From an uncultured Kiritimatiellota bacterium (GTDB lineage Bacteria; Verrucomicrobiota; Kiritimatiellia; RFP12; UBA1067), in assembly GCA_934667425.1 (NCBI GenBank), contig CAKULV010000017.1, positions 1 through 57,013 on the forward strand: a stretch of DNA of 57,013 nt, given 5' to 3'. Below are positions 7,290-15,505 of the stretch, piece by piece. Below the pieces are notes generated by a model, which saw only the letters and a program-made list of their open reading frames with translations, made no database searches and was not told the origin of the DNA. A program made the translations under genes and the position numbers. Every line of letters starts with the position of its first letter. Within the stretch, counting starts at the first letter, position 1.

Positions 7290-9779
7290 TCACTCGAACT
7301 CGACGGTGCCCATCGACTCGAGGTCGCCCATGCCGCGCCCGCCCATGCTCGGGCTCCAGAGATGAAGCTGCTGCTGCCCGTCCTTGTAGGACTCGCGGCC
7401 GACGTTCAGGTACCACTTCGCGCCGGGCAGGGGCTTCGCGACGCCAAGCGTCGCGAACGGCACGCTCACCACGCTGCGCCAGCGGCCGTTCCCGCGTTCG
7501 ACCGTGTAGTCCCACTTGCCGTCCCAGGAGACCTGGAACTTGTCCGCCTCGGGGTCAAGCGGGTCGGAAGAAAGCCCGTAGGCCTCGTCATAGAATGAGT
7601 TTGCGACCGGGTTCCACATGAAATGGAAACTGCGCGACTTCTGGTAGAGCGGATCGATGAAGAGCTCGAGGCACTCCTGCCGGTCGCATTTTCCGTCGTG
7701 CCCGGCCGGCGTGAACGTGAGCGCGTCTTCGAGCTCCGCATCGACCTCGAGGTAGAAGTTCGTATCGTCGTAGCGGCAGCGGAATCGCGTCTTGCGATCG
7801 CAGGGCCCGAGCGTCATCCCGCCGAGGTCGCTCCACGGGCCGCCCGCGGCGCTGCGCGAGACCCTTGCCGTCTTCTTCAGTGCGCCGGGCGAGGCGAACG
7901 TCTTGCGGACCGAGTCGATGTCCCAGTTGAACGGGGCCTGGAGGACCGCGTGAAGGCGGCCGTTCTTCATCATGCACTCCAGGGTGGTGGCCTGGCCGAA
8001 GGGGACGTATTCCGGCCAGCCCGCGATCGGCCTTGCCCGGCCATTACCGTCGAAGGTCGCCTTGACAAGGGCGCGGCGCCTCTCGACGCGCGAGGCGATG
8101 TCCTCGAACAGCGCCGCGTTGGGGGCGATCCGATAGGCGTCGTAGAGCATGCAGCCCTCGGCCGTCAGCCGCGTGTAGTCCCATTCGCGGCGAACGAGCG
8201 CAAGGCGGCGCTTCGCCTTCTCCGAAAGGCCCTGCGTCTTCTCGGCCGCGGCGAGGCTTGCCTCGCAGAGCTCGATCGTCGCGGGCGTGTAGATCGCGTT
8301 GATCGTGTTGTTGCCCGTCCGTTCGCGCGGCCAGGGCCACTTGCGCTCGTCGTTGTAGCACATCGCCCACGCCGCGACCCGTTCGTCGAGGGCGCGGTGG
8401 AACTTGCGCATGTGCGCCGCGGCCGGCCCGTAGGAACCCGTGACGTACTCCTCGAAGAGCGCGTTCTCGTCAAGGTCCGGGTCGGCAAGCATCTGGTTGA
8501 ACACGTACGTGGCGGGGCCCTCCGTGCCGAAGAGCTCGCCGTAGCCGCAGCGGTAGATCGAGTGGACGTTGTGCCTCGCAAAGCGCCGGGCCAGGCGCGC
8601 GAACACATGGGTCGAGGCCTTGCAGGTAAGCCCCGGCGGCTGGTAGCCGCCCCACATGTAGGTGTAGAGGCTGAAGCCGCGCGGCACGACGTAGTCCCGC
8701 CAGGCGGCGAACACCTCCTCCGAGAAGGTCATCAGCTCTATCATCACGTTCGGCGGAAACTCCCTGAAGGTCGTCGGCCTGCAGTCCGTCACCCAGTACG
8801 ACGTGATCATCACGGTCTTGCCGGGGCGCTTCCTGTGCAGCTCTTCGGCGATGGAGCGGTGGAAGATCCAGTACTTCTCGCCGGCCGTCTTCGCCTCGGG
8901 CCCGCCGTACGCCCGGCACCGCTCGCACTCGCAATACTCGTCGCTGTCCTGCTGGCCGAGCTCCACCACGTCCGCGCCACGGTCGAACTCGTCGATGATG
9001 AACTGGATGATCAGGTTGCGGACATCGGGGTTGGAGATGCAGAGGGAAGGGAACTTCCTTGCCTTCTTCGTCATCTTGCCGCCGATGGTGGCGTAGTACT
9101 CGGGATGGTCCTCGCGGAAGTTCTTCCCGCCGAAGATCTCGTGGTAGATGTGCCCGCCATACGTGCTGTAGGTCCCGTTGCCGAAGATGTTGTTCGCGAT
9201 CGAGTACATCATCCCGTACTGGCGGCCCATCCCGTTCTCCATCGCCGGCCGGTTCACCCGGCGGAACCCGTCCGGCACGGAGATCCTGTCGCGCTTCGGC
9301 ACCTCCGTGCCCGTCCGCCCCGGCTGCAGCCTCTTCACGCCCATGAACGCGTACTCGAAATCCGTCACCGCCTTGACCGACGCCAGGATGCACTGATACC
9401 ACGGAAGCGCCCGGGAGGACTTCCGGCAGGCCCGGTCGTGGCCGAAGAGATAAAGCCGCCCCCCGCGCTCGGCGATGACGTTGTCAAAGTTCCTGAGGCC
9501 GTCGGGTACGAGCCCCGCCTCGGCGGCGAACCTCTCGCCGATCAGGATCGCGCCGGCGGTGTCGCCCGCCCGCGAGCCCTCCACGACGGCAAGCTTCCAG
9601 CCCGTGGCCTCCTCGACGTCAAGCTGAAGCTCCGCGGCCGCGGCCTTGAGGGCCGCGCCGACGCCGGTCTTGTCGATGTCGGGGATGACGATCTTCGTGT
9701 TGGGCGTCACCTCGTATGCGGAGGCCGCCATGGCGGCCGACACTGCGGCGACTGCCAAAAGGATTGTCTTTGCGTTCAT
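7290..9779 (-). CDS. Secreted DUF4838 protein with C-terminal CBM9-like domain
   Basis: The product has 829 residues with a signal peptide (MNAKTILLAVAAVSAAMAASA). An N-terminal domain of about 120 residues resembles the GH67/alpha-glucuronidase N-terminal fold, with AGAILIGERFAAEAG. It is followed by a DUF4838 barrel containing YYATIGGKMTKKARKFPSLCISNPDV and ELGQQDSDEYCECERC. The last 200 residues look like a family-9 carbohydrate-binding or sugar-binding module (YDDTNFYLEVDAEL, ECLELFIDPL, FHFMWNPVAN, WDYTVERGNGRWRSVVSVPF). AGGAG lies ten bases before the ATG. It sits 36 bases after the beta-helix gene and 13 before the DUF6259 gene, so it is the middle gene of an operon. It is probably periplasmic or surface-bound and acts on polysaccharide. 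Confidence 0.75.
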   Translation of the reverse strand: MNAKTILLAVAAVSAAMAASAYEVTPNTKIVIPDIDKTGVGAALKAAAAELQLDVEEATGWKLAVVEGSRAGDTAGAILIGERFAAEAGLVPDGLRNFDNVIAERGGRLYLFGHDRACRKSSRALPWYQCILASVKAVTDFEYAFMGVKRLQPGRTGTEVPKRDRISVPDGFRRVNRPAMENGMGRQYGMMYSIANNIFGNGTYSTYGGHIYHEIFGGKNFREDHPEYYATIGGKMTKKARKFPSLCISNPDVRNLIIQFIIDEFDRGADVVELGQQDSDEYCECERCRAYGGPEAKTAGEKYWIFHRSIAEELHRKRPGKTVMITSYWVTDCRPTTFREFPPNVMIELMTFSEEVFAAWRDYVVPRGFSLYTYMWGGYQPPGLTCKASTHVFARLARRFARHNVHSIYRCGYGELFGTEGPATYVFNQMLADPDLDENALFEEYVTGSYGPAAAHMRKFHRALDERVAAWAMCYNDERKWPWPRERTGNNTINAIYTPATIELCEASLAAAEKTQGLSEKAKRRLALVRREWDYTRLTAEGCMLYDAYRIAPNAALFEDIASRVERRRALVKATFDGNGRARPIAGWPEYVPFGQATTLECMMKNGRLHAVLQAPFNWDIDSVRKTFASPGALKKTARVSRSAAGGPWSDLGGMTLGPCDRKTRFRCRYDDTNFYLEVDAELEDALTFTPAGHDGKCDRQECLELFIDPLYQKSRSFHFMWNPVANSFYDEAYGLSSDPLDPEADKFQVSWDGKWDYTVERGNGRWRSVVSVPFATLGVAKPLPGAKWYLNVGRESYKDGQQQLHLWSPSMGGRGMGDLESMGTVEFE

Positions 9780-9815
9780 TTCGTTTTTTCTCCTGGTTGA
9801 TTGGGGGTGGAAACC

Positions 9816-12696
9816 TTACCGGATGCAGAGCTTCAGCCCGTGGCGGGGCGCGACGGACAGCGTCACCGTGCCGTCTGCATTCCGGGAGATGGACATGCGC
9901 AGTCTCCCGGAAAGGTGTCCGTCCAGGCCGGTTATCTTCTTCGCCGTGAGAACCTCCGTATAGCCGGACGCGGCGAGAAGGTCCGGATCCACGTCAAGCG
10001 TTCCTTCGGAGACGTCAAGCTCATCGACGGACGACTCCGCCGTCTTCAGGACCAACGCGCCCTTGCCGACGACGACGACCCGCCCATGCCCGACGATCGG
10101 ATCGGCGAAGGCGATCTTGCGCCCGGCCTGCGTGTCGGGGTCCGTGGTGTCGACCGTGAGCGTTGAGCGCTTGCCAAGCCCGAACGCGCGGGACGATGCC
10201 GTCGTCGTTGGCTCGGCCCCGTCCGCAGGGCCGTACACCCAGTCCCGGAGCGCGCCGACCGTCGCCTCCGAATAGTCCGGGACGCGCAGGCGGATGGACG
10301 CCCCGGCGCAGTCCGCGCCTCGCGAGGCCGTCTGAAACGCCTTCGGGCAGAAGCGAACGCCTCCCGCGAGGTCGATGGCCACGTTGTTCGCGAGAGCCCG
10401 CGTGTCGGCGACGTCGACGCGTCCCGTTCCCACGAAGGTCTGGTCGCATTGCGAGACGTATTCGCCGGCGAAGGCGAGCCGTCCGTCAACGACGTTCAGG
10501 ATGACGCCCGACGAGGCGGACTGGCGGTAGGTGCCGTTGACCGTCATTGACGCGCCGCCGTCCACGATAAGCGGCACCGGGTACGAGAGCTGGCCGTTCG
10601 ACTGGTCGGTGACCGTCAGCGCGCCGCCCGGCATCACGTGTATCGAGAAGTCGCGCGCGTCGGAAACGAATTTCGTGACGGGGGAGGAGATCGCCCCGAT
10701 CGTCGCCACCCCGCCGAAGCGGATGTCGCCGGCGTGAAGCAACAGCCTGTTCGCGGCAAACGCCCCGTTGAACGCCACCACGTGATAGGGGCAGAGATAC
10801 GCCTCTTCGCCCGCGAACTCGACGTCGTTCTCGAATGTCTTCGGCATCCGTCCGCAATCGAAGAAGGCGCTCCGATAGCCGTTCCGGCCCGGCAGGTTCT
10901 GGCAGACCGTCAGCTTGCCGCCGCGAAAGACGTACGGCTCGGAGCTGCGGTACCAGACGTCGCCGTGGTAGCCGGCGCCGTTGAACGCATGGATCGACGC
11001 GCCGCCTGCGGGGATCGTCACCACGTTGTTCCGGTCGGACACGCCGAAGCAGACCGTGTCGGCAGACGTGGGCACGGCGTTGCTCTGCCAGTTCCCCGGC
11101 TCCGACCAGTCGCCGTCCGCCGCGCCCGTCCAGAGGAACGGCGACGGGTTCTGGAACTTTTCCGCGCCGTTGCGCAGGTAGATGCTCGCGCCGACCTTCT
11201 TCGCCATCCAGCCTCCCGTGTTGTTCTTGAGCGTGACGTTCGCGAGCGGAATGCCCTCGCCCAGCGTCGCGAGGATGACCGGGTAAACGAGATTTCCATA
11301 ACTCTGTGTATCCATTGCCGTCAGACCCGCGACATCAACCTCGAGCTTCACGGAAGGATCTACCGTAAGCTGCGTAAAATCGTATGTCGTGGTGCCCGCC
11401 TTGGCGAGCAGCCTCGCGTTCGCCATGAGAGTGCCGGCGCCGAACCGGAACGGCGTCTGAAAGTTAGTCATGAGCCCCAGGGTCGCGCCCGCCGCAACCT
11501 CTACGGCGCGGACGGCCTGTGAGTTCCGCGCGCAGGCCTCGTCGCTCGGGCCGACATAGGCCGTTCCGCCGCCGACGACGCGCAGGGTCCCGGTCGATTG
11601 CCTGACGAACTGCCTGACCGTGCGCGGCGTCGCGCCGTCGTGGGCGTCCGTCGTGTCAAGGGTGAGGGTCTTCGCGAAAAAGCAGCCGAACGGGGACGAA
11701 ACCCGGGCGTCTGCGCCAAATTGCCCGATTGTGGTGTCCGAGGGGAACGCAACCGACGTGCCGGACCCAATGTAGTAGCCGTTGCCGAAATTCAGGCGCG
11801 CCAGGTCAAGGACCACCCTTTTCGAATCGGAAACAGGCGTGTAGAGAAGGCCGATCTCCAGAAGGCCCCCGCCCCAAAGCTCGCTGGTCGCGCCCTCAAG
11901 CTTCATCCCCCAGGCGTTCGTCGCGTAGAGCGTTCCGCTCATCTCCTGGTCGACAGGCGCCGTGAACTTCAGCGCATTCGCGCCGCCGACCGTCTGGAAG
12001 TCAAGGACTCCCGTTCCGCGCGGCAGAATCGCAGGGTTCGACAAGGTGCATCCGTCCCTGAAGAACACCTTGCCGCTTGCAAAGTCAATTGTCGGAGGGG
12101 CTGCGGGATCGACGTTGACCGATCCGCGTGTCACGTCAAGGACGCCGTTCTCGCGTATGCGCAACGTATCGGAGGAGTGGAGCATACCGATATATCGTAC
12201 TTTCAGCAGGGCGTTGCCCCTGACCTCGATCAGCCGGTTCGTGTATGCGGCGTCTGACGATATGGTGACAAACTCAGCCGCGACGCGGTCGTCGAATATG
12301 ACCTTGCCGTCGGTATGGACGTAAAGCGACGATTCCTTCATGAATTGGCGCAATGTGCCAGAGCCGACGAAGCGAACCGGCGAGAGCGAGTCCTTGACGG
12401 CGTTCGGCGAACTCCCTATCTTCAGGAACGCCGGCTGGGGAAGCCCCCCCCCCCCCCCCAAGGTCCGCGTCGACGGTGATGACGATCTCTGATCCGCTTG
12501 TGTTCTCGAACACCGCGTCGTCACCGCTCTCGGACGAGCGGCATTCCGGCAGGCGCCCCAGCGACCAATGCCTGACGTCGGAATAGTTGCCGCTCCATTC
12601 GCCGTTGACCGGCTGCCATCGGTTTGCGGTGAACGAGAAAAGTCTCGGGGCCACCAGCCCGCACGTTAGGGCAAGGATGTACTTACGGCTACTCAT
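9816..12696 (-). pseudogene. Secreted beta-helix/autotransporter-like protein, frame broken at a 16-G tract
   Basis: Translation should start at the ATG at 12696, with AGGAG seven bases upstream. It gives a signal peptide (MSSRKYILALTCGLVAPRLFSF), then WQPVNGEWSGNYSDVRHWSLG and a stretch to ITVDADL. There a run of 16 G (coding strand, 12444-12459) shifts the frame and translation ends near 12274. The rest of the protein, about 880 residues of repeated beta-strand segments with many Asn, Gly and Val (for example LDFQTVGGANALKFTAP and WTGAADGDWSEPGNWQSNAVP), is in another frame down to 9816. With 15 or 18 G the reading frame is continuous (959 residues with 15). Either this is a phase-variable surface protein caught OFF, or the homopolymer length is miscalled. 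It is the first gene of the operon with the DUF4838 and DUF6259 genes. Its downstream sequence is otherwise intact, which argues against old decay. Confidence 0.75.
12444..12459 (-). repeat. Homopolymer of 16 G (coding strand)
   Basis: An uninterrupted C16 on the plus strand lies about 80 codons into the beta-helix gene. Frame arithmetic shows that the upstream and downstream frames join if one base is removed (15 G) or two are added (18 G). Tracts of this length slip readily during replication and are the usual basis of phase-variable surface genes. Confidence 0.85.
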
Positions 12697-12773
12697 CTTT
12701 CTTCTCCTGCGTTTCTGTTTGTCTTGTTTCTCGCCAGCCAACTGACGGATTAGGATCAATCACATTGGCGCAC

Positions 12774-12782
12774 ATTATATCA
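12774..12782 (-). promoter_or_regulatory. Promoter of the beta-helix/DUF4838/DUF6259 operon
   Basis: An extended -10 TGATATAAT on the minus strand (hexamer 12774-12779) lies about 78 bases before the ATG at 12696. The -35 position (about 12797-12802) has no good hexamer but overlaps the proximal copy of the direct repeat at 12801-12832. That is the arrangement expected for an AraC-type activator. Confidence 0.55.
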
Positions 12783-12800
12783 TAAGCGCAAGTCCCATAC

Positions 12801-12832
12801 CGTTCATATCCGGCTACACTTGCGTTCATATC
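12801..12832. promoter_or_regulatory. Candidate AraC/XylR operator: direct repeat, 22-bp spacing
   Basis: CGTTCATATC occurs at 12801-12810 and again at 12823-12832, with similar bases following each (CGGC, AGGC). Two direct half-sites about 21-22 bases apart are typical for AraC-family dimers. The site sits between the divergent regulator gene and the operon. It overlaps the -35 zones of both, so it could activate the operon and repress the regulator. Confidence 0.5.
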
Positions 12833-12849
12833 AGGCAATGTGCTATATT
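12820..12849 (+). promoter_or_regulatory. Promoter of the AraC-type regulator, possibly leaderless
   Basis: TTGCGT (12820-12825) and an extended -10 TGCTATATT (hexamer 12844-12849) are 18 bases apart. The -10 ends only six bases before the ATG at 12856, and there is no Shine-Dalgarno sequence. Transcription would then start at or next to the start codon, giving a leaderless mRNA. Confidence 0.45.
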
Positions 12850-12855
12850 CCCCGC

Positions 12856-14043
12856 ATGAGAACAAAACGCGCATTCCGTGTCCTGGCGTTAATCTCGCTT
12901 TCGTCAGCTGCGGGCAGGAAAAAACACTACGGCGTAAACAAATTCCTGAGCGAGGGATGGTGGTGGGACATCGAACTGTTGAGAAGCGACTATGAATTCA
13001 CCCGCGACCGCCTGAGGACGGAGCTGGGGAAAGGCTACGACGGACTTCTGATCCTGCTCCCAAGAGTAAGGGAGTTCCTTGACATACTCAGCGAAAGCGA
13101 ACTGCCGATGTCTTTCACGGATACGCCCGACAGGGACATCCTAAGGCGTCTCCCTTATGGCTTCTTCGTCCATGATGACGCGAAGGACATCGTCCGCACC
13201 GCAATGGAGCACCTTCTGTCCTGCCGCAACATCAGATGCATCGGACTCGTCCCCACCCGCCAGCCGACCCCTTGGTCCATGGAGCGGGAAGCCGCTTTCA
13301 GATCCATCGCCTCGCGCTACAACGACATCAAGTCACAGGTTTTCACGGGAGATGGCACGTCAAATGAGCAGATGGCCGACTGGATGCGCTCCCTTCCAAA
13401 GCCCGCCGGGATCGTCACCATGTATGACGACCGCGCCAAGGACGTTCTGATGGCGGCAAGGGAATGCGGCTTTCGAGTGCCGGAAGACGTCTCCGTCATT
13501 GGCATCGGAAACGACGAGCCCATCTGCGAGATGACAAATCCGCCTCTGACGAGCGTCTCGATAGACTTTACCGCCGAAGGCTACAGGGCGGCGAGAGAGC
13601 TTCAGGCGATGATGCTGAAAAGGATGAGCCCAACAAAACGGGATGTCCTCATCGGTTCAAGCGGGGTGATCCGGCGAAACTCGACGTCAGCCCCCATCGA
13701 CAACGCCGCCATCGTCAGGCGCGCGCTAAAGTTCATCCATGAACACGCCATGGAGGGGATCGACGTCAAGGATGTCGTCTGCCACATGCGCGTGTCACGC
13801 AGGCTCGCCGACCTGCGCTTTAGCGAAGTTGCTGGATGCACGATTCTCAACGCCATTCTTGCGCGACGCATCGACGAGGCCAAGCGTCTCCTGTCCAACG
13901 GCGACATGCGAATCACCGAGGTGGCCTTGCGCTGCGGATACCAGAACGCCAACTACTTCAAGAACGTATTCCGCCGCCTGACCGGACTGTCGCCGCGAGC
14001 CTGGCGCAACCTGAATGGACGCAACCAGGTCTCGCGCAAATGA
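12856..14043 (+). CDS. AraC-family transcriptional regulator with XylR/LacI-type sensor domain
   Basis: The product has 395 residues from the ATG at 12856. An alternative TTG at 12820 would overlap the promoter. The first 285 residues form a periplasmic-binding-protein-like sugar sensor: DGLLILLPRVREFLDIL, HLLSCRNIRCIGLV, and VPEDVSVIGIGNDEPICEMTNPPLTSVSIDF, the last being a LacI/XylR hallmark. The C-terminal 100 residues are a double helix-turn-helix AraC domain ending ITEVALRCGYQNANYFKNVFRRLTGLSPRAWR. This is the XylR architecture, in which a sugar controls DNA binding. It is divergent from the secreted-protein operon and most likely its regulator; the inducing sugar is unknown. Confidence 0.85.
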   Translation: MRTKRAFRVLALISLSSAAGRKKHYGVNKFLSEGWWWDIELLRSDYEFTRDRLRTELGKGYDGLLILLPRVREFLDILSESELPMSFTDTPDRDILRRLPYGFFVHDDAKDIVRTAMEHLLSCRNIRCIGLVPTRQPTPWSMEREAAFRSIASRYNDIKSQVFTGDGTSNEQMADWMRSLPKPAGIVTMYDDRAKDVLMAARECGFRVPEDVSVIGIGNDEPICEMTNPPLTSVSIDFTAEGYRAARELQAMMLKRMSPTKRDVLIGSSGVIRRNSTSAPIDNAAIVRRALKFIHEHAMEGIDVKDVVCHMRVSRRLADLRFSEVAGCTILNAILARRIDEAKRLLSNGDMRITEVALRCGYQNANYFKNVFRRLTGLSPRAWRNLNGRNQVSRK

Positions 14044-14108
14044 CGCGCCACGGCTTCACGCTCCCGACATGATCCGCGCGCCTCCTTGGCCTGCCGCAAA
14101 GCCCGGCG

Positions 14109-14855
14109 TCACCGCACTCCATATACGGCGGAGCCGCTGCCCGACATCGCAACCCTGCGCAGCCCTTGCGCCTCAAGATTGCGCATCGCAGCCAATATGC
14201 CGGGGTACAGGCGAATCGCCGCAGGCTGCAGGTCGTTATGGCACAGGCCACGATCCGATTCCCGAAACTCCCGGTAGACCTTAGGCGTGGACGCGAATAC
14301 CGGAGGGACCGAAACCACTATGTCTCCCGCGTCCGGAACACAGGATTCGCCATTCTGCGCCGCACCGCCGGCGACACCGCCAATCATCTCCGGACAAAAC
14401 GGAGTGACACGTTCACCTCGCCCTTCCATAAGCACGGGCCCGCCCAACGTCAGCGCCGGCACATCGCTGCCAACATCCGCCGCAATCTCACAAAGGTCGC
14501 GCTTGGACAGCCCTAGCCCCCAAAGGCCGTTGAGTCCGTTGAGGACTGCTGCGGCGTCCGCACTGCCGCCGCCGAGCCCCGCGCCCATCGGTATGCGCTT
14601 CGCTATGCCTATGGCCGCGCCGAATCGGCATCCTGTCGCCCTGCGCAATGCGACTGCGGCTCGGTAGGCAAGGTTGCCCTCTTGCCGTACATCTCCTGAA
14701 TCCATCCGGCAGGAGATGTTTTCGGACTCCTCAAGCGTGACCGTGTCATGCATTGCGATCGGCAACACGACCGAGCGCAGGTCATGGTATCCGTCCGGCC
14801 TGACCCCAAGCACCTCAAGTGTCCAGTTTATCTTGGCATGCGCCTCAATAGTCAC
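14109..14855 (-). CDS. ispE: 4-diphosphocytidyl-2-C-methyl-D-erythritol kinase
   Basis: The product has 248 residues and is the ATP-dependent kinase of the MEP isoprenoid pathway. It shows the N-terminal AHAKINWTLEVLGVRPDGYHDL, the GHMP-kinase loop IPMGAGLGGGSADAAAVL, DVGSDVPAL, and the C-terminal MSGSGSAVYG. It ends shortly after that last motif and is some 25-35 residues shorter than most IspE proteins, with the last helix trimmed. The start is GTG at 14855. It is convergent with the AraC-type regulator and follows the ThyX-like gene on the same strand. Confidence 0.92.
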   Translation of the reverse strand: MTIEAHAKINWTLEVLGVRPDGYHDLRSVVLPIAMHDTVTLEESENISCRMDSGDVRQEGNLAYRAAVALRRATGCRFGAAIGIAKRIPMGAGLGGGSADAAAVLNGLNGLWGLGLSKRDLCEIAADVGSDVPALTLGGPVLMEGRGERVTPFCPEMIGGVAGGAAQNGESCVPDAGDIVVSVPPVFASTPKVYREFRESDRGLCHNDLQPAAIRLYPGILAAMRNLEAQGLRRVAMSGSGSAVYGVR

Positions 14856-14908
14856 GTGGATTAGCCTCTTTCCAGAATCGGAACAGACCGCAAATGCGGA
14901 TTAGCGCA

Positions 14909-15502
14909 TCAGGTCGATTGCGGGATCTCCACGGCACGATACCGCGCCACGGCCTCCGCAAACGCCGGGGTGTTGACGTACCCGCAAGAGCGGAACTCCG
15001 GGCAGAAGCCCCGGTAGACGCATTCGGGAACGCATGCCGAAGCGACCTCCGGCTCCACCTTGGCTATCTCTTCCACCACGAGCTTCCATGCGGCCCGCGT
15101 TTCCGGCGACGCCTGCGAGCATAGCCGCCTGCGGGAAATGAACATCACCGCCTGTGCATTGGCGAAGCATTCGTGCTCTACCGGGGCATCCTGCCTCGCC
15201 CCGGTGCGATCCGTGCCGGTACGGTCGGTGCGCTGGGTAGATACAAAGTGCTCGATTCCGTATTTGTGGCGCACAAAATGCACCGAGACCCAATACGGGA
15301 GGTTGGACCATTTCCACGAGAACAGCAGCTTGCGTATCGGCGAATGCTCCGCGAGAAGGATGGTCTTCTTCCATTTCGGGGAAGGCTCCTTGACGCCTCC
15401 CTGCATCCTTATGGTCGTACGTGCGGCATCGGCGACATTGCGCCATGAGCCAATCACCCTGAGAAACCTTATGATCGTCTTTTCCTGCGAGTTGTTTTCC
15501 AT
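14909..15502 (-). CDS. Divergent ThyX-like protein with C-terminal four-cysteine motif
   Basis: The product has 197 residues. The order of motifs resembles flavin-dependent thymidylate synthase: AEHSPIR (about residues 51-57), WVSVHFVRHKYGIEHFVSTQ then RTDRT (71-95) in place of the canonical RHRxxSxNExSxRY, and NAQAVMFISRRRLCSQAS (115-132). A feature absent from classical ThyX follows: Cys157, Cys161, Cys167 and Cys173 (CVPECVYRGFCPEFRSC), which could hold zinc or an iron-sulfur centre. The assignment rests on motif order, not on an alignment. It could be a functional variant or a related enzyme of unknown reaction. A strong extended -10 lies four to ten bases upstream of the start, overlapping the end of addA. 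Confidence 0.5.
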   Translation of the reverse strand: MENNSQEKTIIRFLRVIGSWRNVADAARTTIRMQGGVKEPSPKWKKTILLAEHSPIRKLLFSWKWSNLPYWVSVHFVRHKYGIEHFVSTQRTDRTGTDRTGARQDAPVEHECFANAQAVMFISRRRLCSQASPETRAAWKLVVEEIAKVEPEVASACVPECVYRGFCPEFRSCGYVNTPAFAEAVARYRAVEIPQST

Positions 15503-15505
15503 AGG

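Noticed and set aside
7623..9800. Long plus-strand frame opposite the DUF4838 gene
   Set aside because: It mirrors the codon structure of the minus-strand gene and has no recognisable motif.
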